DNA of 64,000 nucleotides from a virus. The first letter of the stretch is position 1. Each line of letters starts with the position of its first letter. Where the stretch lies: IMG/VR virus record IMGVR_UViG_3300035698_019240, positions 1-64,000 of that record. The stretch is one strand, 5' to 3'. The notes beneath the pieces were generated by a model, which searched no databases, was not told the DNA's origin, and saw only the letters and a program-made list of their open reading frames with translations. A program made the translations under genes and the position numbers. Positions 49,370-58,259 of this stretch are shown one piece after another.

Positions 49370-51133
49370 TTACGGTGTAACCGCCGTTACTAATTCTGTA
49401 AACGACGCACCTGTTTTAGTTGCGATAAAATTCAATACGATGAACTCAGAAGACCTGGTAGGCTTAACATAAATATCTAACCAAAGTTCATTACGATCAA
49501 CTCTTTCTGGTGTATTATTTCTTTCATCACATACAACTAAGAAATCATAAACACCTCTTCTTGCTTTAACATCTCTCAAAAAAGGTTCTACCATATCAAT
49601 TAAAAGAAGTCTTGTATAGTCATCATTAGGCTCAAATAAGAAATACTTAGCGGCTGTTGCTATAGCCTTCTCAAGAACTATAAATAATCTACGAACATTA
49701 ATTCTATTGAATGCTGATGATTTATCTAATAGGTTCTTTTGACCCCATATAACTTTACCTTGACCAGAAAACGATACAACTGGGTTGATACCGTTCTTAT
49801 AGAGAATGTCTCTATGTCCTTGGGTTGGATTCCATGCAAGTTTTCTAATGCCTGTTAGAATTGCTCTATTGAGTCCTGCTGGAGCGAACCAAGGATCACT
49901 AACATCATCCGTATTAGCAAAAATTCCTGCAGCATGTCCTGACATTGGAATCCATCTATATTGTGCATTCCATTTATCATAAACATTCAACCAATTACCA
50001 TAGAGAACAGCGTAACTTGTATTCTCATTAAGAGTTGTTGTTCTATAATCTCTAAGGTCAGTTGTTTCAGAACCTTTGTTATTTATTACTGATGTACTAA
50101 GACAATCAAGTATTGCAACTGAATCTAATCTAGCTTCACAAATCTCTATGAGGCTTGATTTTACTGTAGTTGATTTATTAGAGTCAATGAAAATATTAAC
50201 ATCAATTTCCTCAGGACTTTCATATAATTCAAATGCTTCAATAATGTTTGCATCTGATACAACATCAGCTACATGACTATCATCACTATTCTGACCACCG
50301 GCAAAACTTTGATAATCAAGATGACCCATAACGGATACATCAGTATTATTTGTTGCTGCCGATATAGCAACTCTTATATAATTAGATTCTTGATTGATTA
50401 CATTTTCTATAAAAATATTTCTACCTTCATCATCTTTTTTATTTGGATCAACAGATGTGTAAAATGTTTCTTTAACAGAATATGTAGTTTTCCCTTGACT
50501 CATAACACTTACAAGTATCATAAGATCAGTTGTTTCATCAAGTGTCATATCAACATCAATTACATCATTGTAAAGTGTTGTTGAAAGACCTGTTGTGTTT
50601 AATGTATCGCCTGCGTTTGCTTTAACTTCATCAAATTTTGTTTTACCAAGAACAGCTACTCTTATGTTATTACCCCATGCACCTCTTGAAGAGGCAATGA
50701 ATGCAATATTTGAAGTTAGTTCAGGAGAAGCTGCTCCGAACGCTTCATCAGCGAATTCATCTGGATCTGTACTATCAAAATCACCTAAGATATAGGCGTT
50801 TGCTGTAGAGTATGATGTTGCTGTAGTACCAGATGCCGCAGATGTGTACATTCCGGAAAATGTTGAATCATCTGACATACATCTTGTACAATATAATGTG
50901 TTACCAAATTTTAAATATCCTGTCGCAGTAAGAATATCAACATATGATCTTGTTTCTGGTTCACCAAATATATCTATAAGTTCATCAACCGTGGTTATTA
51001 ATTGTCTTTTTAACTCAGGACCTTTATAAGTGTCACGGAGTACAGTTACAGCAATTGATGTTGCTACTGCTGGAATTGTTGTGGATAAGTCAATCTCGTT
51101 TACATCTACTAATGGGCTTAAATATAGTGCCAT
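49370..51133 (-). CDS. Tail sheath protein
   Basis: 587 residues. Start LSPLVDVNEIDLSTTIPAVATSIAVTVLRDTYKGPEL and end region (LFIVLEKAIATAAKYFLFEPNDDYTRLLLIDMVEPFLRDVKARRGVYDFLVVCDERNNTPE) are diagnostic of contractile sheath proteins; the C-terminal GVYDF.VVCDE.NNTP block is especially clear. It has strong RBS AAAAGGAGAAAAA and a triple late promoter upstream, fitting very high expression. Confidence 0.95.
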   Translation of the reverse strand: MALYLSPLVDVNEIDLSTTIPAVATSIAVTVLRDTYKGPELKRQLITTVDELIDIFGEPETRSYVDILTATGYLKFGNTLYCTRCMSDDSTFSGMYTSAASGTTATSYSTANAYILGDFDSTDPDEFADEAFGAASPELTSNIAFIASSRGAWGNNIRVAVLGKTKFDEVKANAGDTLNTTGLSTTLYNDVIDVDMTLDETTDLMILVSVMSQGKTTYSVKETFYTSVDPNKKDDEGRNIFIENVINQESNYIRVAISAATNNTDVSVMGHLDYQSFAGGQNSDDSHVADVVSDANIIEAFELYESPEEIDVNIFIDSNKSTTVKSSLIEICEARLDSVAILDCLSTSVINNKGSETTDLRDYRTTTLNENTSYAVLYGNWLNVYDKWNAQYRWIPMSGHAAGIFANTDDVSDPWFAPAGLNRAILTGIRKLAWNPTQGHRDILYKNGINPVVSFSGQGKVIWGQKNLLDKSSAFNRINVRRLFIVLEKAIATAAKYFLFEPNDDYTRLLLIDMVEPFLRDVKARRGVYDFLVVCDERNNTPERVDRNELWLDIYVKPTRSSEFIVLNFIATKTGASFTELVTAVTP

Positions 51134-51188
51134 ATTATTTTTCTCCTTTTCATTATGCAGTAATCTGCATAAGCATATTCATTACTAT

Positions 51189-51220
51189 TATTTATACTAT
51201 TATTTATAAAATTATTTATA
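51189..51220 (-). promoter_or_regulatory. Three tandem TATAAATA late promoter boxes
   Basis: Boxes at 51220-51213, 51208-51201 and 51196-51189, spaced 12 bp centre to centre, 57-88 nt before the sheath ATG. TATAAATA is the T4 late promoter consensus read by the gp55 sigma factor. Three in 32 bp is far beyond chance for this composition. Confidence 0.7.
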
Positions 51221-51228
51221 AAATTATC

Positions 51229-51738
51229 TTATTCAATAGCACGAATTTCAAATCTATTATATACAAATGACGCCTGACATTCTAAAAGACTTTCACCTTC
51301 TCTTTGGGATAATGATACCTCGCCTAACATATTAGGCCAAACATCTACAAAAAAGATTTTTAAAGTTTCATTGTGAAAATTATCAATAATTCTTAATGTT
51401 GCGTCTACTGTATAATTTTTATAATCTTCTGAAAATTTATCTTTAGAATTATTGATGTACATTATCCATTTAAATAGTAACTGCCAGTTTTTAAATTCCG
51501 AATCAACAAGGAAATTTACATTCCATTGTTCCCATTCTGCTTTACCTGTAGCCTTTGTTCTTTTTGTTCCCATCCAATCATCAATACCTGTTTCTAATGT
51601 TAAACTAGGAATGATTGTTGAAAATATATTTAAAGTGAGTTCATCATTATCTTTAAAACCAGCAGCTCTTGGTATAAGAGGAAATACTAATTCAAAATTT
51701 GTTGGCGAACTTTTATTTACTTGTGTAGCGAGAGCCAT
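51229..51738 (-). CDS. Tube-like tail protein, second gp19-type copy
   Basis: 169 residues: NFELVFPLIPRAAGFKDNDELTLNIFSTIIPSLTLETG, WEQWNVNFLVDSEFKNWQLLFKWI, VWPNMLGEVSLSQREGESLLECQASF. Paralogous in pattern to the tube at 48833. It may be the tube terminator or a second tube type; its place beside gp15 suggests the tail's head-proximal end. Confidence 0.75.
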   Translation of the reverse strand: MALATQVNKSSPTNFELVFPLIPRAAGFKDNDELTLNIFSTIIPSLTLETGIDDWMGTKRTKATGKAEWEQWNVNFLVDSEFKNWQLLFKWIMYINNSKDKFSEDYKNYTVDATLRIIDNFHNETLKIFFVDVWPNMLGEVSLSQREGESLLECQASFVYNRFEIRAIE

Positions 51739-51746
51739 TTATACTC

Positions 51747-52613
51747 CTATTGGTAGATGCTATCTAAAAATCCATCGTCACCAAATTCGGCAAGATGTGT
51801 ATTTCCATGATTTTCATTACCATCAAATATTTCATAATCTAACATTTTACCTGCTTCTGTTTCCCATGGTGTGGAACCTTCTATTACTAATGATTCAGCT
51901 TCATGACCACTAGCACCAGATGTAAACATACTTGTAGGATCTTCATATCTATGTTCTTCCCAAGTATCTTTGTCCGTATAAAATCTTGTTATCATTTTCT
52001 CAACAACCCCACCATTAGTGCCTCCAAGAATTTCAAGAGGTTTAAACATGTATGTATGAACCATAAAATCAATATTCCATTTTATAACTCTTGGTTCATC
52101 ATCAGCCATGATATCGTTAACTTCAGGAGAGCAAGCCAGAAATATTACTTTGGTATCAATAGATGCATCATATTCTGGAATATTAACTCTCATCATTATT
52201 TCAGGTGCAAAATAAGGAAGTATTTGCTCAAGTATTTGATCTACATCAACCATATGAAGAGACCATAGACTTATTGTAAATGATATATTGTATGGTGTTG
52301 TATTAGGAAATCTTTCCAATCTACCAGCACTTGGTGTTGAACTCTTTAAAATAGTGCTTAATCTATTACCAAGTCTATCAGCTGCAAATTCAATAGAAGT
52401 TATTGATGCTGACATTATAGGAAGAACTTCTTCACTCTTTCTCTCATTTACCCAATACCATATCTTCTCTTTAGGTCCATATTTTAATGGAACCTTTATT
52501 CTTGATCGTCTGCTTCCATCTCTGTTATATCTTACAATTTTGATATCATTGAAAAGATCCAAAAATTGGATTATATTTTTTCTTAGAATGTTATTATAAT
52601 AGTATTTTTTCAT
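51747..52613 (-). CDS. Tail sheath stabiliser/terminator, T4 gp15-like
   Basis: 288 residues. YYYNNILRKNIIQFLDLFNDIKIVRYNRDGS, VPLKYGPKEKIWYWV, RFPNTTPYNISFTISLWSLHMVDVDQILEQILPYFAPEIMMRVN follow T4 gp15 closely in layout. gp15 caps the tail before head joining. Order with gp13/gp14 homologues is canonical. Confidence 0.85.
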   Translation of the reverse strand: MKKYYYNNILRKNIIQFLDLFNDIKIVRYNRDGSRRSRIKVPLKYGPKEKIWYWVNERKSEEVLPIMSASITSIEFAADRLGNRLSTILKSSTPSAGRLERFPNTTPYNISFTISLWSLHMVDVDQILEQILPYFAPEIMMRVNIPEYDASIDTKVIFLACSPEVNDIMADDEPRVIKWNIDFMVHTYMFKPLEILGGTNGGVVEKMITRFYTDKDTWEEHRYEDPTSMFTSGASGHEAESLVIEGSTPWETEAGKMLDYEIFDGNENHGNTHLAEFGDDGFLDSIYQ

Positions 52614-52623
52614 TTATTAATTC

Positions 52624-53229
52624 CTAATAGCCGTAAGTCTCGGTATCTACATCTGAATAATCATCAATGACATCGGAAGCATCTTCTATAAATTCATTGT
52701 CTCCCCATGCTGAAATAGGAGCAGATTCGGTTATGTCTGCTGAATCTGATTGATCTGAGAATCTGAAAGGCTTTAAAATAAATTCCCATATTAATTTTTC
52801 CAATTGAAATATTTGTGATTCTTCATGAACATCTACAACCTCATATACTTGATTGTTCCAAAGAGTTTTCAATACATCTCCTGGTTTTGGACTGTAAGAA
52901 CCAGATACATCTCTTGAGAAAGTAAATTTTGGTATTGAGGCAAATTGCACCATGTCCTCTGATGTTATACCAAATCCTGTGGTAGATGTTACTTCCTCTG
53001 TAGGTTCATATATAATTTTTGTTCTTAATGCATCCAAGTATTCTGTGTTTGTGGACTCTCCATAGAGTTGGTCCATAGCAATACTTTCATCTCTGATATA
53101 ATAATCTATAGCAATACCACTGATGTCCGTAAATTCTGTGATATAGCCTACGAATAACTTATGCTCTGGATTGTCTTCCAGATCGTACATATTCCATTCA
53201 GGTTTACTACTTTCGAAAGGGTTAGCCAT
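52624..53229 (-). CDS. Neck protein, T4 gp14-like
   Basis: 201 residues. FVGYITEFTDISGIAIDYYIRDESIAMDQLYGES, FGITSEDMVQFASIPKFTF, KPGDVLKTLWNNQVYEVVDVHEESQIFQL mirror gp14 (SI.M....YYV.RE, LIFGE, GDLIYFP.....EI..VE....FYQLG). Acidic C-terminus. Confidence 0.75.
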   Translation of the reverse strand: MANPFESSKPEWNMYDLEDNPEHKLFVGYITEFTDISGIAIDYYIRDESIAMDQLYGESTNTEYLDALRTKIIYEPTEEVTSTTGFGITSEDMVQFASIPKFTFSRDVSGSYSPKPGDVLKTLWNNQVYEVVDVHEESQIFQLEKLIWEFILKPFRFSDQSDSADITESAPISAWGDNEFIEDASDVIDDYSDVDTETYGY

Positions 53230-53232
53230 TAA

Positions 53233-53469
53233 TTATACCTCTACTCCAGCATTTCTTAAAAAATCACGAAGGTCATTTCCTGCTTTAACAAACTTTTTTC
53301 TTAAAGTGTGAAACTTAGAATTTTTTATTTCTGAGAAATTACTATAATCCATAAATCCATAACCAAATCCTTCATTATCCATAATACCTGATAAATCTTC
53401 AACATCCTCATCACTCAATTCTTTTTTTATAACTTCATTTATATACTCATCTATTTTTTCAGTTATCAT
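53233..53469 (-). CDS. Small protein with targeting-like N-terminus
   Basis: 78 residues: MITEKIDEYINE then EVIKKELSDEDVEDLSGIMDNEGFGYGF and KFHTLRKKFVKAGNDLRDFLRNAG. Paralogue of its upstream neighbour, sharing KFHxLRKKF. I-N-E could be a prohead protease site. Confidence 0.7.
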   Translation of the reverse strand: MITEKIDEYINEVIKKELSDEDVEDLSGIMDNEGFGYGFMDYSNFSEIKNSKFHTLRKKFVKAGNDLRDFLRNAGVEV

Positions 53470-53478
53470 TGTTGCTCC

Positions 53479-53688
53479 TTAATAAATATAACCTTTTAAT
53501 TCATTTGTAGCTTTAATAAACTTTTTTCTTAAAGCGTGAAATTTTTTATCTTGTATATTTTTAAAACTTGATCCAAAATCAAGAAATGCTTGTTCAAATC
53601 CTTCCTTCTCTATAATCGTATCTATATATTCAAAATCATCTTCACTCAATCCTTCGTTTAAATACTCATCTATTTTTTCTGTTATCAT
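53479..53688 (-). CDS. Small protein with targeting-like N-terminus
   Basis: 69 residues: MITEKIDEYLNE, then EDDFEYIDTIIEKEGFEQAFLDF and KFHALRKKFIKATNELKGYI. Tandem duplicate of the gene at 53233. Confidence 0.7.
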   Translation of the reverse strand: MITEKIDEYLNEGLSEDDFEYIDTIIEKEGFEQAFLDFGSSFKNIQDKKFHALRKKFIKATNELKGYIY

Positions 53689-53702
53689 ATTAATTTCCTT
53701 TT

Positions 53703-53930
53703 CTATAAAAAATCTATCATTGACTTTAGATGTTTAATTTCATTATCCATATTATAAATTAAATCAAAAGCTTCCGCTTCCTTTCCACTTTTTATTTTCT
53801 TCTTTACATTATTTAACTGTTTAATAATATCATCTATCATATTAATTTTTCTTTTTTGACCGGTTTTCACTTCATCAACCTTTTTATCGTTAGCTTCATT
53901 TAAATATTCATCTATTTTTTCTGTTATCAT
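53703..53930 (-). CDS. Small protein with targeting-like N-terminus, different body
   Basis: 75 residues: identical MITEKIDEYLNE joined to an unrelated helical body (DDIIKQLNNVKKKIKSGKEAEAF). A constant N-terminus on a changed body points to a signal function of those 12 residues. Confidence 0.7.
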   Translation of the reverse strand: MITEKIDEYLNEANDKKVDEVKTGQKRKINMIDDIIKQLNNVKKKIKSGKEAEAFDLIYNMDNEIKHLKSMIDFL

Positions 53931-53931
53931 A

Positions 53932-54135
53932 TTAGTCAGCCTGTCTTTTCATCAATTTTAGTAAAGATTCTATCTTATCCATTCTTTGTTCAAGTTTTTT
54001 AACTCTTTGTTCAAGGTTTGTACCTGGCGATCCACCATCTCTTCCAAACTCATCAACCTTTTGTTCAGGTTTAATTATTTGTTTAATTGTTCCTTCACTC
54101 ATCATTTTTTCATATGCTGATTGTACTTTATTCAT
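53932..54135 (-). CDS. Small coiled-coil protein
   Basis: 67 residues: MNKVQSAYEKMMSEG, Gly/Pro turn (EFGRDGGSPGTNL), then a heptad coiled coil (EQRVKKLEQRMDKIESLLKL). First of four tiny genes between the gp13 and gp14 homologues. A TATAAATA box (54153-54146) lies just upstream. Confidence 0.65.
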   Translation of the reverse strand: MNKVQSAYEKMMSEGTIKQIIKPEQKVDEFGRDGGSPGTNLEQRVKKLEQRMDKIESLLKLMKRQAD

Positions 54136-54180
54136 TTTAAACTCCTATTTATATTTTCATCAATCTCATTATCCTTTATA

Positions 54181-54999
54181 TTACCCAAAAAGTATACCAT
54201 ATCCATCAAATGCCTCTTCCAGGTGTAATTTTTCCTCAAGAGCAAGAACTTTCTCATTACCCTCGGAGATTAGAGAATCACCATCAAGTGATATTCCAAC
54301 ATTACCAATTGACGCAAAATTGGCAAATTTATTTCTGATGCGTCCAATAATTACCATACTCTGTGCAAATGCATAATCTAATATCCAATCCTCACCATAA
54401 AAATCAGTATTACTGTCGCCAGTTTCCCAATCAGAATATGTAGATCCTTCAATCATGTAACCCTTCAACAAAATAAATCCCGGTGAGTCAATCACTATTG
54501 TTCCACCTGATGCGTTTAATACCTCTAATGATGACCCAGAAGATGGTGCCGGATGAATTTCTAATTGATTTGAATATCGGTGATACTTCCAGTTATACGA
54601 ATCAGGAGTATATTTTCTTAGCGTCTCCAAAAAGTCCAAAGCTATATGATAATCAATCATAGAATATGGATTACCAGATGTTGTTCGCATACCATCATAT
54701 AGTCCCTGATTATACATGTAATTGTCTATAGTAAACAGCGTATTAATCCCACCTGTAGAAAAGTCCGATAGATAGGCTACTATTTCAGTAACACCTATAG
54801 GTAGATCGTAAAAATTTTGACCACCAGAGAGTGCAATTGTGAAGAAAACCTCGTGTGTACTTTGTCCTACTGCCCATTTTATCCACTTTTGACGAGCAAA
54901 ATCAATCGAATCAAAAATTTGTGAGTTATCTAACTCCACTTTTACCATGGGGTGTCCAAATCTTCTTCTTATTTTTTCCGCAAGTTCTATTTTTGTCAT
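54181..54999 (-). CDS. Neck protein, T4 gp13-like
   Basis: 272 residues. IRRRFGHPMVKVELDNSQIFDSIDFARQKWIKWAVG, FYDLPIGVTEIVAYL, YHIALDFLETLRKYTPDSYNWKYHRYSNQLEIHPAP and a late WILDYAFAQSMVIIGRIRNKF follow the gp13 head-completion family. Next to gp14-like gene as in T4. Confidence 0.8.
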   Translation of the reverse strand: MTKIELAEKIRRRFGHPMVKVELDNSQIFDSIDFARQKWIKWAVGQSTHEVFFTIALSGGQNFYDLPIGVTEIVAYLSDFSTGGINTLFTIDNYMYNQGLYDGMRTTSGNPYSMIDYHIALDFLETLRKYTPDSYNWKYHRYSNQLEIHPAPSSGSSLEVLNASGGTIVIDSPGFILLKGYMIEGSTYSDWETGDSNTDFYGEDWILDYAFAQSMVIIGRIRNKFANFASIGNVGISLDGDSLISEGNEKVLALEEKLHLEEAFDGYGILFG

Positions 55000-55091
55000 A
55001 TTATTTCCTTTATATTTTTATAAATAATTTTACCCGTTTTTTTACTGGATTTTTTAAAAATCCTCAAAAAAAGTAAACCTACCACTCATTA

Positions 55092-55099
55092 TATTTATA
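55092..55099 (-). promoter_or_regulatory. TATAAATA box upstream of the neck genes
   Basis: Exact late consensus in the 260-nt gap, 93 nt before the gp13-like start. The gap also holds stems ACTACC/GGTAGT (~55150) and AGTCCAA/TTGGACT (~55202-55229). Confidence 0.45.
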
Positions 55100-55263
55100 T
55101 AAAAAAATCTGAATATAAAAAAGTGTTTAAGTATTTTTAGTAAGTTTACTACCTGTCGTGGTAGTATATAATGGAGGTGGAATAAAAATAAATGGGTGTG
55201 AAAGTCCAAGTTTTATCATTTTAATTGGACTTACCACCACCTTACTAATATAAAGGATAATAA

Positions 55264-56055
55264 GTGAAATATAAAGATGGAATAGCAAAAGGATTAACGA
55301 AACATCCAACGATTGAAGGGATGTGGAGGGATAAAAATAGGAAACACTACCTTATAGGTGTATGCCATCGTTGTGGCTCCAAAATGTTTTATTATAAGGG
55401 AAATAAGGGAAGTAAGGTGAAGAATAACTATTGTGATAAGAAATGTATCAGTAAAGACCGTGAGTTATCCGAAGAACATAAAAGAAATATAGGTAAAGCA
55501 AGGAAAGGTCGGAAACATTCAGAAGAAACTAAAAGGAAAATGAGTGAGGTAAAGAAAGGTTGTAAAGGTCGGAAACAGTCAGAAGAAACCAAAAAGAAGT
55601 TGAGTTCTTATATGCAAGGAAGGTATGTCGGAGATAAACATCCTTTTTATGGGAAGAAACACTCGGAGGAAAGTAAAAGGAAAATGAGTGTTTCTACTAG
55701 TGGTAAGAGTCATCCTTTGTATATAGACGGACAAGGTAATTACCCATACACATCCGACTTTACGAAGGAATTGAAGGTAAAAATAAAAGTAAGGGATGGT
55801 GGTGTTTGTCAAGGTCGTAAGTGTAGCAGTAAAAGTAAAAATTATTGCGTCCACCACGTAGATAGAAACCATATAAATTGTAATGAGTGGAACCTGATTT
55901 ATATTTGTTTATCGTGTAATATGAAGGCGGCCCATAATTTAATAAAGGATTATATATACTATACTTCTATAATGGGACATTTTGACCCAGGAGTGGTAGA
56001 AGCATTTGAAAGGATTGAATTGGAGAGGAAGCAAAGGAAGGTAAATAGAAATTAA
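55264..56055 (+). CDS. HNH homing endonuclease, opposite strand, three NUMOD3 repeats
   Basis: 263 residues from GTG at 55264 (AAGGATAATAA upstream). CHRCGSKMFYYKG ribbon, three NUMOD3 units (EEHKRNIGKARKGRKHS; EETKRKMSEVKKGCKGRKQS; FYGKKHSEESKRKMS), then HNH (RDGGVCQGRKCSSK, CVHHVDRNHINCNEWNL). It is inserted against the transcription direction between terminase and gp13 genes, and its end overlaps the terminase end by 4 nt. Confidence 0.85.
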   Translation: MKYKDGIAKGLTKHPTIEGMWRDKNRKHYLIGVCHRCGSKMFYYKGNKGSKVKNNYCDKKCISKDRELSEEHKRNIGKARKGRKHSEETKRKMSEVKKGCKGRKQSEETKKKLSSYMQGRYVGDKHPFYGKKHSEESKRKMSVSTSGKSHPLYIDGQGNYPYTSDFTKELKVKIKVRDGGVCQGRKCSSKSKNYCVHHVDRNHINCNEWNLIYICLSCNMKAAHNLIKDYIYYTSIMGHFDPGVVEAFERIELERKQRKVNRN

Positions 56056-57599
56056 TCGTATAATGAACTATCGGTAACCCACGACCAATCTTCTACTTCA
56101 CTTTCTATATCTGATAATATACCCCATATTTCTTCTTCACTATCTTTCTTTTCTTCAAAAGAAAAAGATTCATCAAAAATATTCATTTCTAAGATATAAG
56201 ATCCCCAATATAAAGCACTTACACAGTCATCAGGTTTATCTTTACCAAAGAATTTACCCTTTTCTTCAATGAATGATCCTAATTCCTCTATAGTTTCTTT
56301 ATCTATAAGTTCAATACTTCCATCTTCTATAAGTTTTTTCATGAGTAGAACAGCCTTAGGTTTAGTTGTTTTTGTTGCACGAATTCCAAGATTAGCTGTT
56401 TTCATTCCAGTATTAACAAGATTTTCATTTTCATGTTCCCACCAAATTCTTTGTATAACAGCAGAACCTTCTCCATTATTTTCACACATAATATGTGCGT
56501 TGTTATAATAATATGATATACGATTTATAATATCAGAAAAATCATACACATCTGTTTGGTTATGTCTGAAAACGGCAACCTGTTTCATTTTAATAGGTGT
56601 CATTCTTATAAGTTTTAAAACTTGTATAACTGACCAGTTTTCACCAGTACCCTTTGCAGGATCAACACCAAGAACATATTTTGCATCTTTTTCAGGTTTT
56701 TCATAAATTGATAATCTATCTTGTAAATCCATTATCTCTGGTTCTTTACTAATAGAAAGTAATACTTTCAAAACTTCAGGAGATATAACGGTATTTGTAG
56801 AACCTACAAATTCAACATTAAACTCTTGAGCAAACTTAATTTTACCAAGATTTTTTACTTGCTCCTCAGCCCATTCTATATCTCTTCCTGGGACATCACT
56901 CCATGTAACCTTCTTATGTTTGAATGTATTGAGGCCTGCTTCGGATTGACTATAGATTCTATGGAATATATTGAATAGACCGTTAGGTGTGGATATAATT
57001 ATAATTTTGGCTTTCTTTGATGCGGAAATTGTTGGATAATTTGCTGCCCAGAATTCTTCTGCTTGACTACCAGGTACGAAAGCAAACTCGTCACAAATTA
57101 ATAGATTCATGGATTCACCACGAAAAGCGTCAGCAGATGTAGCTGATATAAAAATTCGCGTCCCGTTATCAAAGGTCACGAACATTTTGGAATATTCGGA
57201 TGCTCCTGGTTTTAGCCATAGTGGAAGTCCCTCCCACATTCTTTTCAATCTGGCCAATATCATTTTTGCTGAGGATTCTTTATTGGAAACGATACCTATA
57301 TTCTTATCCTTATTGAAAAGGGCGTACCATAAAGCGTATACACATACTGTCGTGGTTTTACCACTTTGACGTGAGCATAAAGATACAGAGAATCTATTAT
57401 TCTTATAAAGTTTCAGGAGGTCTCTTTGATAGTCGTAAGGCTCGTAAAGCATTTCTCCTTCATCAGGATTGATGATTTTGACATATTTCATAAAATAGAA
57501 TAAACTATCACGGCATTTGCCTAATTCTACTATATCTTCTGGTGAATATTCTATCTCCTCTCCAGGTCTTTTAACAAATTGATCATATTTCACCGGCAT
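56052..57599 (-). CDS. Terminase large subunit
   Basis: 515 residues. ATPase: SRQSGKT Walker A (76-82), LLICDE Walker B (166-171), STPNG coupling motif (203-207). Nuclease: VDPAKGTG (D313), MCENNGEG and KPDDCVSALYWG (second and third acidic motifs). Packages DNA into proheads. T4 gp17 layout; T4-like headful packaging is inferred. Confidence 0.95.
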   Translation of the reverse strand: MPVKYDQFVKRPGEEIEYSPEDIVELGKCRDSLFYFMKYVKIINPDEGEMLYEPYDYQRDLLKLYKNNRFSVSLCSRQSGKTTTVCVYALWYALFNKDKNIGIVSNKESSAKMILARLKRMWEGLPLWLKPGASEYSKMFVTFDNGTRIFISATSADAFRGESMNLLICDEFAFVPGSQAEEFWAANYPTISASKKAKIIIISTPNGLFNIFHRIYSQSEAGLNTFKHKKVTWSDVPGRDIEWAEEQVKNLGKIKFAQEFNVEFVGSTNTVISPEVLKVLLSISKEPEIMDLQDRLSIYEKPEKDAKYVLGVDPAKGTGENWSVIQVLKLIRMTPIKMKQVAVFRHNQTDVYDFSDIINRISYYYNNAHIMCENNGEGSAVIQRIWWEHENENLVNTGMKTANLGIRATKTTKPKAVLLMKKLIEDGSIELIDKETIEELGSFIEEKGKFFGKDKPDDCVSALYWGSYILEMNIFDESFSFEEKKDSEEEIWGILSDIESEVEDWSWVTDSSLYD

Positions 57600-57631
57600 C
57601 TAAATCACCCCCTACGTTTCAACACATCTTC

Positions 57632-58159
57632 TTATTTTATATATATATTTCCTTTAACTTTACTTACCTTTCTTACATCTTCTTCTGTAAATTCTTTTGT
57701 GTTACCACTACACCTAAAATTACCATCAACTATCTTTGGTGCTCCGTCCAATGATGTAAGTTTATTCTCAGTACAGTCAAAAAATCCACCAACACTCTTT
57801 GGTGATCCTTTAAGTGAAGTTAGTCTATTATTACTACACCAAAAAATTCCATCAACATTCTTTGGTGATCCTTCTAATGAGGTTAGTTTATTACCACGAC
57901 ACCAAAAATCTCCACCAACATTCTTTGGTGATCCTTTAAGTGAGATTAATTTGTTACCATTACATTTAAAATTACCTTTTACACTATATTCCCCTAAATC
58001 TTTAAGTTCTTGTGGTAATTCTTTAAGATTGAGATTACTAATATCTATCTTATTAAATACACTTACATTTCCTTTAATATTATATTTTAAAGATTTACCA
58101 TTAATTTTTAAATATTCTTCACAAATAAAATATATATTTATTCTTTCTATTATATCCAT
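57632..58159 (-). CDS. LRR-like repeat protein
   Basis: Start ATG 58159 (MDIIERINIYFICEEYLK) chosen because AGGAG lies 7 nt upstream; the in-frame ATG at 58174 overlaps that site. 175 residues with four ~23-residue repeats (LTSLEGSPKNVGGDFWCRGNK type), a Leu/Cys ladder seen in many large phages. Shares start, repeats and end (FTEEDVRKVSKVKG) with the next gene; lacks its middle domain. Confidence 0.75.
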   Translation of the reverse strand: MDIIERINIYFICEEYLKINGKSLKYNIKGNVSVFNKIDISNLNLKELPQELKDLGEYSVKGNFKCNGNKLISLKGSPKNVGGDFWCRGNKLTSLEGSPKNVDGIFWCSNNRLTSLKGSPKSVGGFFDCTENKLTSLDGAPKIVDGNFRCSGNTKEFTEEDVRKVSKVKGNIYIK

Positions 58160-58190
58160 ATTACATCTCCTCACATTAAATTCTAAGCAT

Positions 58191-58238
58191 AAAAAAACCT
58201 TCTATCATTCCTTATTTAGAACAAGTAGAAGGCTTTTT
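58191..58238 (-). terminator. Terminator between the two LRR-like genes
   Basis: CCTTCTA pairs with TAGAAGG and is followed on the minus strand by T7. The stem-loop sequence nearly copies that at 59514. Confidence 0.75.
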
Positions 58239-58259
58239 ACTTAATTTATCTATATATCC

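Noticed and set aside
55082-55263. Group I intron around the opposite-strand HNH gene
   Set aside because: Terminase and gp13-like genes on each side are intact and complete, so nothing is split; the stems are too small for an intron core.
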